From contig JAIWND010000021.1 in NCBI GenBank assembly GCA_025330725.1, positions 248,001-312,000 of the forward strand: a stretch of 64,000 nucleotides of DNA, read 5' to 3'. Positions within the stretch are counted from its first letter, which is position 1, and every line of letters begins with the position of its first letter. The translations under genes were made by a program, and so were the position numbers. The stretch comes from Chlamydoabsidia padenii (taxonomy: Eukaryota > Mucoromycota > Mucoromycetes > Mucorales > Cunninghamellaceae). Below are positions 36,595-48,238 of the stretch, in pieces. The notes beneath the pieces were generated by a model that saw only the letters and a program-made list of their open reading frames with translations, ran no database searches and was not told the origin of the DNA.

Positions 36595-38771
36595 TTATGC
36601 TTGAATGGTTTTCTTGATGGATGACCCAGAGCCTGTGTTTCCAATCTTGATGACCCGTCGCATGATGTTTTTGACTTGATTATGTTTGCTGCCAACACTA
36701 AGAAGAGATTGTTGATCCTTGGTACTACTTGTGTCATCATATTGGCGTTGGATACTATTGGTACTAGGTAAATGAGGGAGTTGTCGTTGTTGTGGTGGAG
36801 GTGGCCGAGAATGTGGTGGGGTCAGGGGTGGTGACTGTAATTGCAGCTCTTGTTCGGGCAGTTTTTGTTGCTGTTGTTGAGGTAGAGGTGGTAATTGATT
36901 ATGTTTCTGAGGATAGGATGGTTGTTGGTCTTGACGTTGAATGCCAGAGTCAACGTCGCTAAACATGGAATCATCCTTGTGATCACTAAAGCCACTACCA
37001 TTATCTTCCATATGAGGTGAGGATGCCTGTTTCTTTCGTAGGTTGTTTTTCATGTTGGACAATGAATGGTTGATCTTTTGCAAGTGAGATTTCGATGCCT
37101 TTTCTTTTTCTTGCCATTGAGAAGCATGGATATTGTTGGGATGTTGGTATTGGTATTGGTGATTTTTGATAGATTGGATCAATGGTGCGAATTCAGAGAA
37201 TGCAGGCCCTCCTATAAAATAAATAAAGAAGTCGGTGAATAAAAAAAAACGAGTTGCATAATCTTTTCCCTTTCCCCCCTATATCATTTCAAAACCCGCC
37301 ATTTTTCTACACACACACACACACACATCTATGTATGCATTCCCCCTTCTTACCACTTTGATTTGTCTGCAGCACTGGGTGACTATGGCGGTGTTGGAAC
37401 CAATAAGAAGAGGCAAAAGGATCAGAAGGCACAGGTGGTTCTTCCAGAGTCGCTTGTGACATGATACGATACAAGAGAGGAGATGTATTGGCATCCTTTG
37501 GATCCAAATGAGAGGCAAAGATAGAGATCCAAGGCTCCTCTTTAGGCACTGGTTCCAATTCATAATCATCATCCAACATGGCACGGAGACCTACATCTGC
37601 AAAGTTAATCCAGTCGACATTAAAGTTCTTGATGCGTTGAATAAGTCGATTGTAAGATTTGGCTTTGGCTTTGGCTGCTTCGTTTTTAGACATTGGACGC
37701 AGGAATTCTTCTTGATCAGAGGAAAAGGAAGTTGGAAGCAAATGGATTGATGTGGATGATACCGACGATGCCGAGGAAGCAGATGATGAGGAGGTGGATA
37801 AATAAGAAGATGCAGAAGAAGTGGAAGATGTTGACAAGATGACAGGTGCCGAAAATCGATAATGGTTGAGATGAGAAGATTGAGGGCGTTTGATTTGAGT
37901 TAACCATTTAGAGTGTTCGATGATCATTCGAGTCATAAAATGCCCCGCCTTTTCAGCAATAATCGGGTCACAATCAGCAGGTCCCAAAGTAACTTTACCC
38001 ATTGCTTCACCCAAATGATAAGCATCCATGAGATTGTTGGCTTTATGTTGCATTACTTCAACCAAGAAGTCTAGAATTTCAATCAGTAGAGTTTCACCTT
38101 TCTTCGTAAGGACTTTGGAGAGGTTTGGTAGAGTGCATGCTATGTATCATAATCAAATAAAAATGGTTAGAGTAGTTTTTGCTTCCCACTTGACTCCTTT
38201 TTCGGATCACTCAACACCTCCTTCCATCCTTTTTTTTTTTTTTTCTTCATCCTCCTTCCATACTTGATCCCTTGTAGCCCCTCTTTCCACTCCCTTTCTT
38301 TTTTCTTTTTTTCTTTTTTTTTTTTTTTTCTTTTCTTTTCTTTTCCCTATACTTACTTTCATAGTTAATGATCCTCCATACTTTTTTGGGTACAATACGT
38401 TCGTGACAGCACCAAAGAGTATCTTGCATTAATGTAGCTACAGAGTGAATACTGACAGGGATAAGATCATCTGCTGTACAATTCTGTTGCCGAAAGACCT
38501 TTAGTAGCAGAATACTATTAGGAGCTACAAAATAAATAAAAAGTGAGTTCATGTTGATAGATTTCATACATAAAGTTTGAGAGAGTACCTGATTTCCGTA
38601 AGATTTTGCGTTCGTCCAATCCTGATCAACCAGTCAAAAAGGGAGTGTACACATTAATCATGCTATTTTATTGATTTTATTTTTGTCTTCTCTTTTCTAC
38701 TTACCTCGTCTTCTGATTTCATCCATACAGATTCTAGTGACTTGAGCACCAAAATCAAATGAATACGACAT
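36595..38771 (-). CDS. Msb1/Mug8-like RhoGAP-fold morphogenesis protein
   Basis: Five exons join in phase: 38705-38771, 38589-38621, 38357-38524, 37354-38139 and 36595-37211, giving 556 residues. The first approximately 200 residues form a helical RhoGAP-like domain (SILLLKVFRQQNCTADDLI, VWRII, LPNLSKVLTKKGETLLIEIL, DAYHLGEAMGKVTLGPADCD, KAGHFMTRMIIEHSKW). This resembles the fungal Msb1/Mug8 (DUF1708) proteins that act with Cdc42/Rho1 and formin at growth sites; the assignment is from memory of the family. The middle is Ser/Thr-rich. The tail is Gln/Pro-rich with poly-Pro stretches (SPPLTPPHSRPPPPQQ) that could bind SH3 or profilin-type partners. An arginine finger cannot be assigned. Intron 37212-37353 holds a copy of the promoter-type element, and the last large intron (38140-38356) has a long polypyrimidine tract. 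Confidence 0.6.
37287..37300 (-). promoter_or_regulatory. CDE/CHR-like element inside an intron
   Basis: TTTCAAAACCCGCC within the intron at 37212-37353 of the Msb1-like gene, next to an (AC)n tract. It is the only copy I found inside a transcription unit. Confidence 0.35.
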
Positions 38772-39362
38772 GTAGATAGTAAGCTGAGCGTGGCGTATAA
38801 ATGTGTATAAGTTTGTGTGTATTAAGGTATAAAAGAGTGGTATAAACTAAAGAAACTAGTTAATGATCAATAAAAAAACACTTTATTTTATTCATTTTTC
38901 TTATATACTTACGTTTTTGGGGTATCAGGCAAAAAAAAGTGATGGAAAGAGGAAAGAGAAGCAAATAAATGCGCTGAGATTAAAATTCGTACTTTATTAA
39001 AAATAGGACACAAACCCCTCACCTCACCTTGCTTTTATTCAAGGAGATATACACATTCACTCTCTTGTATCAGATGGATCACCCTTTTCAAAAAACAACA
39101 ACAACATTTATATCCATTCATTCTATTTTCACAAAAAAAAAAAAAAAACAAGATCATAGAGACTTTTTCATTCAAGCGAAAAAAAAAAAAAGCCCTCCTA
39201 TTTTAAAAGAAGAGTACTCCTTTTTCCTTTTACCTTTTCTCAAATGTGTTCTTTATCTAATATCTTTATTATTTTACTATTGTAATAATGGAGAATCTAT
39301 GTGAGTTTGGGCTCATGATGGTTTTTTTCTTTTCTTGATTCATCCTGTTTGAATCTGTCAGT

Positions 39363-39374
39363 GCGGGGTTTAAA
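39363..39374 (+). promoter_or_regulatory. CDE/CHR-like element (GCGGGGTTTAAA)
   Basis: Variant of the element, 300 bp upstream of the RNA14 start. Confidence 0.4.
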
Positions 39375-39591
39375 TAAGTTACACAAGAACCAAAGAGATC
39401 GCTCATCACATACTTCACCACCCCTTTTTCACCTATTGTATACCTTAATCATCACAAAGTCTCGAGAAAGGAGAACTGATTTTTATCTTTTTTTATAATT
39501 CACTTTTTAAGATTTACCTTTTTGTATTCATTGTGATGAAACATATTGGATTAGGAAATGGGCGGCCTCATAGCCTGCGTAAGCCTAGTCA

Positions 39592-39604
39592 CGCGGGATT
39601 TGAA
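39592..39604 (+). promoter_or_regulatory. CDE/CHR-like element upstream of RNA14
   Basis: CGCGGGATTTGAA, 70 bp upstream of the ATG at 39674. It falls inside an upstream in-frame extension that I take as 5' leader. Confidence 0.5.
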
Positions 39605-39673
39605 AAATCATTTTTTACTTTTACGTTATGTTGTTTATTATTCTCCTTCTTCTTTTTTATCATCATCATCAAC

Positions 39674-42600
39674 ATGGACCCAGAGGTGGATATGAAGAAT
39701 GCACCTGACACAGAACTCAAACCTCCCATCAACGATCCTATCGAATCCACCAATGAAACACCACATACCGATGAATCGTTATCGATTCAAGCATCGATGA
39801 CACCTGAACAACAAGTCCAACGAGAAGAGCCTATCACCACCAACACAACAACAACAGCAGCAGTAAAACATGATTCTCCTTTACAATCGCAATATGTTAA
39901 TTCTCCTTCGTCTTGGCAAATCCCACCCAGTGCATTCCATCAATCCAAACAACAACAACAACAACAACAGCAATCGACATACGAGCCTACACCAAACAGC
40001 CATATGATAGATAAAGTCAAACGAAGACGGGAACAACTGGAGCAACGAATTGAAGAAAATGATGAAGATCTGGATGCATGGTTTAGTCTGATGGGTGATA
40101 TACAGCAATCTGGTGATTTGGATGCAACAAGGGCGATCTATGAACGGTTTTTGAAACTGTATCCAACTTCGGTAAGTAAACTAGGCAAAAGGGCATGGAG
40201 TGGTGGGGAATACATACTTTTATAGGTCTAGTGGCGATCGGATAGTTATTGGCATGAACTACCAATAAATATATTATTATACCCTTTTATAGTATGCACA
40301 TTTATGTATACCTTTGTATGCATATACTTTTTTTTTTTTAACCCCATTCACTTGTTTAGTACTTCTTTTAATCCATTTTACCTTTACCCTTGTTTTTATG
40401 TTTATATCATCGTATTGGTGTGTGTGGGATGGGGATAATATATCTGTTGACTATGAACGATACGATGGACTCACTGTTTGGTTTTTTTTTTTATTTTTAT
40501 TTTTTTTAAAAAACTGTGGGAAATGGGCGTTTGTGTTGATCTTGGTATGTATATTATAGGCAAAACATTGGCTGGCTTACTTGGAACTGGAACTCAAGTA
40601 CTCAAACTTTACCGAAGTTGAAGCATTATTCACTCGATGCTTGAAAACGGTGCTCTCTGTGGATCTTTGGAAATTCTATCTTGGCTATATCCGTCGTATC
40701 AATACTGGTGATGGTGGTGGATCGGTGACGACACCTGAATCAAGAAGTGTCATTGAAAAGGCCTATGAATATGTCCTTGGGAACGTGGGTATCGACAAGG
40801 ATGCTGGTCCTATCTGGGCTGATTATATCTTCTTCTTGAAGTCTGCCGAGGTAAAGATAAAGTATATATATATATAATGTTTGTATGTCTAATACTGCTC
40901 TTTTTGATATAATAGACGACGAACACATGGGAAGAACAACGAAAAATGGACAGTATGCGCCGGGTTTACCAGAAATCTGTGGCTATTCCGTTGAACAACG
41001 TGGAACACTTGTGGAAGGAGTACGATCAATGGGAAAATAACTTGAATAGATTGACGGTAAGTGATTGATGTGGAAAAAAAGGGAGATGAATGACTCATGT
41101 CTCTTTTACGTATTGTAGGCAAAGAAGTTTTTAGGTGAAAGATCATCTGCTTATATGACTGCTCGAACGGCTTTGCGCGAATCTCGACCATTTACTGATC
41201 ATTTGATATGCAACGTTATCCCCAGAATACCTCGGTGGACAACTGAGGAAGTGGAACAGGTACGTGATCACAAACTAAGAACTACCTCCCCTCCCCTCCC
41301 AAAAAAAAAAGTACTCACTGTTTTTATCTTTATTGACCCTAGTTGAATCTGTGGAAACGATATATCCGATGGGAAATGGGAAATCCGCTACATCTGGAAG
41401 AAAAAAGTGCTGTGGTGGAAAGAGTGTCTTATGTCTATCAACAAGCCTTCTTGGTCCTTCGATTCTATCCTGAACTCTGGTACGACTATGCAATGTACTA
41501 CTTGGAACTCGGAAAATCTGATAAAACATTGACCCTTTTGAAACAAGGCATGGAAATCCTTCCAACAAGGTAAGAAGATAAAAAGCAAAAGAGCACCATG
41601 AACATAGACTCTCTTATAATAACACTTCTTCTCATTCTAGTCTTTTACTCCAATTTGCATACGCTGAAATCTGCGAATCCCGACAAATGCTCGACGAAGC
41701 AAGATCATCATTCGACACACTATTGGAACATCTCGACAAAGACATTGAAAAGCTAAAGACCTCTGTACAACAAGAAATCCAAAACATACAACAACATGCG
41801 GAACAAGAACGAGCCAACATGAACCTTGGTGATGATGTCGATGGTGAGCTTCGGGAACAACTGCGCACACGTGAACGACAAGTCAAGAAGGAACAAGACA
41901 AACTGGAGGAAAAGCTAAAGGAGGACGTGGATACCATCATGCGACAATGTTCATTGGTGTGGATTGCCTATATGCGATTTGCCAGAAGAACAGATGTAAG
42001 TCTTACTATAGGCGCGGTCGGGATAAATAGATTACTAACTTATCTCCTTCTTTTGTGTGTGTGTAGGGTATCAAAGCAGCAAGAGCACTATTTTCAAGAG
42101 CACGAAAATCATCTAATCGGACCTATCATGTGTTTGTTGCTTCTGCCCTCATGGAATATCATAATAGCAAGGATGCTGGCATTGCAGGTAAAATCTTTGG
42201 TCTTGGAATCAAGTCTTTTGCTGATGATCCGGCTTACATTTGTGAATACCTGGACTTTTTGATTCAAATGAATGACGACAATAGTAAGTACTCACTATTA
42301 TCACTAATGCAAAAAATCAAAAATCGTAAAAAGATACTCATTGTTTTGACATTTTAATTAGATACTAGAGCATTATTTGAACGATCTTTGGCAACTTTAC
42401 CAGCGGACAAGGCAACGGGCGTTTGGAAAAAGTTTATGGACTATGAAAACAAGTATGGTGATCTGACCAGTGCTCAAAATGTAGAAAAGCGACTCCATGA
42501 AGCAAATCCTGAAGGTAAGTCATTTATCATGTGGTAATCTAACAAACTGACGCGTACCTTTTTTATCAATATAATAGCCACTCAACTTGATACATTCTTA

Positions 42601-42716
42601 AACCGATACAGTTATTTGGATCTTCGTCCTGCAGGTGAATCGCGACATGCTGGAGGTAAGCGAGGGAGGAGGGTTCAAGGCAACATACAGAATAACTAAG
42701 ACCCATTTGCTATTGT

Positions 42717-42783
<67 letters not shown>

Positions 42784-43566
42784 TAATTCTAACACAAGTG
42801 GAACCACCGAACCAGATATTGAACGACACAATGAGGATTCGGAACAAAAGCAACATCAACGGGACTCACACAGGACAGGACGAACCGGCGAATCGAAACG
42901 AGTCCTACTAGAATCCGTACATCCTGAACGTTACTCACGACCTGACTGGTCCCAATGGCAACTATTCAAACCTAGCGCACCTGACACCATGCCGACCGAA
43001 GAACGACCTGTATTGAAACCCACCTCTCCACCACCACCTTTTGTTCCTCCTGGCCAACCTACTCCTGATCATAATGCTGTACTACCTGATTTGATCGCCT
43101 ACTTTGTCTCCAGCCTACCACCACCCAATGTTTACAATGGACCTATCCTGAACGCCATGGAAGTAGTGGAACTTTTACGCCATATCGATTTATCTCCACC
43201 TTCTCGAATGCCTCGGGATATGCCACCTAGTAATCGAGGTCGAGGTCGTGGATCGGGAATGAAAAGGGTAAGTATATATATATATATATATAAAGGGGAA
43301 GGGAAATGTTTGGGGTTATAGACACTGACTATACATATATATAGGGATCGACTCGTGGAAGAGGAATGAAACGAAAAGGCGGACGGGATGATTATGAAGA
43401 TGATCACCAATCGCATAATAAAGGTAAAAAGAGACACACGATCACATATGAATTGGTGAACTAACTCTTTTACTGCATTATAGGTATGGGACCTAATCGG
43501 CCACCAGATTATGATGTTTTTAGAGCTCGACAAGCAAAACGACACCGGGATGATCCTCCGTATTGA
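39674..43566 (+). CDS. RNA14: Rna14/CstF-77 mRNA 3'-end processing factor
   Basis: Rna14 is the HAT-repeat scaffold of cleavage factor IA (CstF-77 in animals), acting in the nucleus on poly(A)-site cleavage. Twelve exons join in phase: 39674-40171, 40560-40850, 40916-41056, 41119-41259, 41343-41569, 41641-41995, 42067-42283, 42362-42514, 42578-42655, 42783-43267, 43345-43423 and 43484-43566, giving 915 residues. HAT repeats are visible as AWFSLMGDIQQSGDLDATRA, HWLAYLELELKYSNFTEVEA, LWYDYAMYYLELGK and VWKKFMDYENKYGD. The C-terminal monkeytail region has RPDWSQWQLFKP and LPDLIAYFVSSLPPPNVYNG, followed by an RG-rich end (RGRGRGSGMKR, RGRGMKRKGG). The N-terminal leader has Q8. Intron 1 is 388 nt, the longest in the window. 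Intron 9 ends in 59 T. A start further upstream in frame is possible but unlikely. Confidence 0.95.
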
Positions 43567-43749
43567 TAGGTCACCTAGTCTAGTTTATTACCCTTTACTT
43601 TTTTTTTTTTTTTTTTTTGGTTTATTCAATAAAGGGCGGATGTTACTTATATGGTGGCCTTTTATTGTGTGATGACAAAATGATGGGGGGGGGTGTATGC
43701 TGGTGGTTTTTGGAAAGACACATATTGTTTTATGTGTTGTTGTTGTTGT

Positions 43750-43804
<55 letters not shown>

Positions 43805-44002
43805 TGGGAGACAAGATCAAGATTTGTTGAATTCATGCATGGGGTAATCGGACTTTATATTTAAACACCGATAACATTGGCCTGATGCAAAGTCAACAAG
43901 TATTACTTGACACAAAAAAAACACACGTGCTTTTTTTCTTTATTATAAAATAAAAGGGGGAATCATATAAATGATAAACTAAAGATAAACTAGAGGCTAT
44001 AA
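43567..44002. other. Intergenic region between convergent RNA14 and alpha-tubulin
   Basis: AATAAA at 43628 follows the RNA14 stop. A run of 45 A occupies 43757-43801 after a GTT repeat. TTTAAACACCGA (43860-43871) loosely resembles the recurrent element. No gene. Confidence 0.5.
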
Positions 44003-45563
44003 CTAGTATTCATCTTCGTTTTCGATTTCAGAGTCACCAAGAGAGTCAGAGCCAACTTCTTCATAATCCTTTTCGAGAGCAGCCAAATCTTCACGAGCTT
44101 CCGAGAATTCACCTTCTTCCATACCTTCACCAACATACCAATGGACAAAGGCACGCTTGGCGTACATCAAATCAAACTTGTGGTCGAGACGGCTCCAGGC
44201 TTGGCTGATGGCAGTAGTGTTGGACAATAAACAACAAGCACGGTTTACCTTGGCAAGATCACCACCGCTGACAGTAGTAGGAGCCTTGCAATTAATACCA
44301 ACCTTGAAACCAGTAGGACACCTACGAAAAAAAAAAAAAAAAAAAGTCTAAGTAACAGCCCCACTTTTTCATTTTTTTTTAAAAATACTTTACCAGTCGA
44401 CGAATTGAATGGTACGCTTGGTCTTAATGGTAGAGATGGCGACATTGGTATCCTTGGGCACGACATCACCACGGTACAACAAACAACAAGACATGTATTT
44501 ACCATGACGAGGATCACACTTGACCATTTGGTTGTTAGGTTCAAAGCAAGACGAAGTGATTTCTTGCACGGACAATTGTTCATGGTAAGCCTTGGCAGCC
44601 GAGACAATAGGAGCATAAGTGACCAAAGGGAAGTGGATACGAGGATAAGGCACCAAGTTGGTTTGGAATTCGTTCAGATCCACATTGAGTGAGCCATCAA
44701 AACGGAGAGAGGCAGTGATGGATGAGACGACTTGAGCAATCAATCGGTTGAGGTTGGAGTAAGTGGGTCGTTCGATATCCAAGTTGCGGCGACAGATGTC
44801 GTAGATGGCTTCATTGTCGACCATGAAGGAGACATCAGAGTGTTCCAAAGTGGTGTGGGTGGTCAAGATGGAGTTATAAGGTTCGACGACCGCCGTGGAA
44901 ACTTGAGGAGCAGGGTAGACAGAGAATTCAAGCTTGGATTTCTTGCCATAGTCAACAGAGAGACGTTCCAACAAGAGAGCACCGAAACCGGAACCAGTAC
45001 CACCACCAAAGGAGTGGAAGACGAGGAAACCTTGAAGACCAGTACAGTTATCGGCTAATTTGCGTACACGATCCAGGACAGAATCCACCAATTCTTTACC
45101 CACAGTGTAATGACCACGAGCATAGTTGTTGGCAGCATCTTCCTTACCAGTGATAAGTTGTTCTATAAGAATAAAAAGAAAGAAGAAAAAAAGAAATAGG
45201 GGGGGGGAAGATTAGTAAGAGAGAGAGAGAGAGAGAGAAAAAAAAAGGAGAGAGAGAGAGAGAGTAGAGAGAAGAATAAAAACAGGGAGTATGTTACTTA
45301 CCAGGATGGAAGAGTTGACGATAAGCACCAGTACGGACTTCATCCACAACAGTAGGTTCCAAATCCACCATGACAGTACGAGGGACGTGTTTACCAGAGC
45401 TAGTTTCGCTAAAGAAGGTATCAAAAGAGTTGTCATCTTGTCCGTTTTCTTCAGGAATGTGACCATCAGGTTGAATACCATGTTCCAAACAATAAAGTTC
45501 CCAACAGGCGTTACCAATTTGGACACCAGCTTGACCAACGTGGATAGAGATGACTTCTCTCAT
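44003..45563 (-). CDS. TUB1: Alpha-tubulin
   Basis: Alpha-tubulin forms microtubule heterodimers with beta-tubulin. Exons 45302-45563, 44394-45162 and 44003-44321 give 449 residues, the family length. It begins [20 protein letters not shown]. The tubulin signature [17 protein letters not shown], the GTPase-stimulating region and the acidic tail are present. It ends [11 protein letters not shown], retaining the C-terminal tyrosine. The loop around position 40 ([16 protein letters not shown]) has no lysine, so the acetylation site known from animal alpha-tubulin is absent. Intron 1 (45163-45301) is rich in GA repeats. Codons are C-biased, as in other highly expressed genes of the window. I see no close copy of the recurrent promoter element within 250 bp upstream. 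Confidence 0.98.
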
Positions 45564-45944
45564 AGTGTATATAAGGATAAAAGAGGTAAAGTGATTTGTT
45601 TAGAGATTAAAAAAGAGGGGGTTGTGTTAATCGTTTTAATTCAAAGGTTAAGGTAGAATAAAACGATGAAGAAGTGGTTAAGAAGAAGATAAATAAAATA
45701 GGGGGTGCACGACATATTTATAAATTTACAGGGCGGCGGCTTGGGTGACATCGGAGTACTTAATATATAGGAGTTTGAATTAAAAGACAATTCGAAGCAT
45801 TTTATTGGTTAAAGTTTTTTTTTAAAATAAAATAAAAAAAAGTAAATAAAAGGTATGTATGTATGTTGTATGTATGATATTAAGACTATGTACTAAGTGT
45901 GAGAGAGAGTGAGAGAGAGAGATAGGTAGATATCCAGTTTCCCC
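45564..45944. other. Spacer between alpha-tubulin promoter and homeobox gene 3' end
   Basis: Purine-rich leader (45560-45710) then a GGGCGGCGGC island (45731-45740) about 170 bp upstream of the tubulin start, a TATA-like tttataaattt at 45716-45726, and GTAT repeats with GA repeats near 45855-45925. No gene. Confidence 0.45.
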
Positions 45945-47682
45945 TTAAACCCCTTGAAAGAGTAACAAATCTTGATCCTTGTCTTGGTCTTTTTCCATTA
46001 GTGACAGCATAGATTGGTTTTCTTGTTGTTGTAACACCATCATCATATCCGCCGGAGTGACTTCACGAGAAGAGTTGCTTAACATTGATTGACCATGAGG
46101 ACCTCGAGCAGTATGGTACATTTGATTGTTGATAACGTGTTGTTGTATCATGTTATTCTGGACCAAGTTTTGTAATTGTTGATCATGTGCCACCAATCGT
46201 ATCCATTCCGCACGCAAAGCCAAAGCCGGACCGTCAATATAATGAGTATGTACCGTAGTCGCTTGTCTATCTTGAGTAAAGTCACGACATTGAGTCCAGC
46301 ATTCGCTTGCATAACCTTCTTCCATATAAAAACAGATCGTTTCAGGCTGGATCACCGTCAGAGAGAGTCGTGCCCACCCTAGTCGTTCTAATAACGGATC
46401 CAGTCGTATCTTTTCGATCGAATCCAATTTGATATGCATCTTGAATCTTTGTAGACCGTCTTGAATACGCCAGACCATACACCGTAATTGTTGATCATAG
46501 AAGCATTCCAAATCATGCGCTTGTAGGCTCATTCGTTTCCAGGTCCCGATTTGAAGAGCCTCCACAGAGATTCGATGATGATTGATTTCGTCTTCTTCTC
46601 CTCCTCCTATAGTGGTGGTGGTGGCGTATTCATCCATTGACATTGGTGTACCGAGTCGTTCATCTATCAAAAGAAAAAGGATCAGCTTGTCAAGAAGGCA
46701 TAAATATATATTGTTACCTACCTTGTACAAGAGGTAAAGAGGTTGGCATCATACCATGTTCAACAGAGGACCACGTCGAATGCTGATGATTAAAGCCAAT
46801 GACTTCTTCAGGAATCATACCACCATTAGGACCTAACATGATGGAAGAAGACGGCCACATGGGTGCAGGTGAAGCCGAGGTGGAGTAATGACGTCGGGAA
46901 GTGTACCCATCGTTTGATCGACGCTGATAAGGATTGTATGGATAATGGCCGACAGAATGAGATCGAATACGACCTCCCGCTGCAGTATCATTGACATTTG
47001 TATTGACAGGTAATGTGGGTGTTCCTAGGTTGGGTTGATACACTGAGATCGGAGTTGATAAAGAAGGGGATATAGACGATGGAGGTGGCGTGGATAAAGA
47101 TGTCCATGGTTTCGTCTGAGCAGTTGGCATGGGTGGAGGTGGAGGTGGAGGTGGTGGAGTAGCTTGGGGCTTTAAAGAAGTCATGTTGTCTGTGCTGTAA
47201 TATCCTTGTTGCTGTTGTTGTTGATTGTAGTAATAGTAATAATAGTAATAATACAAGTCGGTATTGGAGATTGGTGTACCATCAGGAGAAGTATGTTGTT
47301 GTTGTTGAGATTGACAGGCAGCAGCAGCAGCGGTGGCAGCATAGTATTGCATTCGCATCGTTTCATCATGGAGTAAAGACGATCGTTTTGCCATATTCTT
47401 GACCTTGGCGCGCCTGTTCTGGAACCAGATTTGAATAGACCGTTCCGACATGCCGAGTTCCCTTGATAACTGTTCACGTACACGATTATTGGGCGATGGA
47501 TTTACGCTAAATGTCTTTTCCAAGATGGACAATTGTTCAGGTGTTGCACGTGTTCGTTTACGAGGTTGATTAGCAGAATAAGAGGTTGGTTGGTCCTCTT
47601 TGGTGTTTGGTATATAATCGTTGTAGGTCGGATGCACCTTCATGCCGGCATGGTGGTGGTCTTGCTTCAATGAGGAATCCAT
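45945..47682 (-). CDS. Homeodomain transcription factor with low-complexity tracts
   Basis: Exons 46722-47682 and 45945-46663 join in phase for 559 residues. The homeodomain is at about residues 40-98, from RKRTRATPEQLSILEKTF to IQIWFQNRRAKVKNMAKR, a typical non-TALE type close to fungal Pho2/Hoy1/Pah-like factors. It is followed by A-, Q-, Y- (nine Tyr), P- (nine Pro) and N-rich stretches. The C-terminal exon encodes a folded-looking region (WKRMSLQAHDLECFYDQQLR, IKLDSIEKIRLDPLLERLGW, YASECWTQCRDFTQDRQ) resembling the conserved C-terminal domain of such fungal homeobox proteins; that link is from memory. The start at 47682 is chosen because the upstream in-frame extension is hydrophobic leader-like sequence. 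Function cannot be specified beyond DNA binding. Confidence 0.9.
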
Positions 47683-48238
47683 AAGGTGTAAAATAGACAA
47701 AGAAGAAGAATGTATAGATAAGTAAATAAATAAAAAGTAGTAAACGAAAGGAAGGGGAGGGGTTAACGAATAATGGGAATGCAAAGAGGGAGGAAAGAAA
47801 GGCAAGAAAGAAAATTAAAAAAAAAAAAAAAAAAAAAAAATTGAAATAGGGATTTAAAAAAAAAAAATGAAGCCTAAGATTTTGTGCAACTATGATCCTT
47901 CCACTTTATTCCGTGAGAACGACTTTTTCGTAGTAAACGATCGTCCGTACTGACTTTTTATTTATTTTACAAACGATCTACTCTCAAAAAGTAGGTCATT
48001 ACTATATGTTTCTATTCAGGAGCAAATAGAATCAGTTACCAGACTGACATGGGCATTGGATTGGAAAAGTGTCAGAAATATCTATTTTTGATTGAAATCC
48101 CGCTTTTGACACTTTGAAGGAAGATTCTTTTATTCTATATAATCATGATACCCATTTCTACTATTCAAAAACGTTTTAGAATATAGATAGCATAGTGCGT
48201 TTAGCTATACAGTGATAATTGAGCATAGACAATGCCTT
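47683..48238. other. Homeobox upstream region
   Basis: A20 and A10 runs at 47819-47869 and one element copy, TTGAAATCCCGC (48092-48103). No gene. Confidence 0.45.
48092..48103 (-). promoter_or_regulatory. CDE/CHR-like element (TTGAAATCCCGC)
   Basis: Core copy, about 410 bp upstream of the homeobox start; it may belong to a lost gene. Confidence 0.35.

Larger units (their letters stand above)
38772..39673. promoter_or_regulatory. Divergent promoter region, Msb1-like (-) and RNA14 (+)
   Basis: Contains GCGGGGTTTAAA (39363-39374) and CGCGGGATTTGAA (39592-39604), the latter 70 bp upstream of the RNA14 ATG. A-rich runs are at 39130 and 39180. No separate gene is seen. Confidence 0.45.

Noticed and set aside
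44732..45058. Open frame antisense to alpha-tubulin
   Set aside because: Codon-bias shadow of the real gene.
45219..45264. GA-repeat block considered as a GAGA-type regulatory element
   Set aside because: It lies within the first tubulin intron and is a low-complexity microsatellite; no supporting motif.
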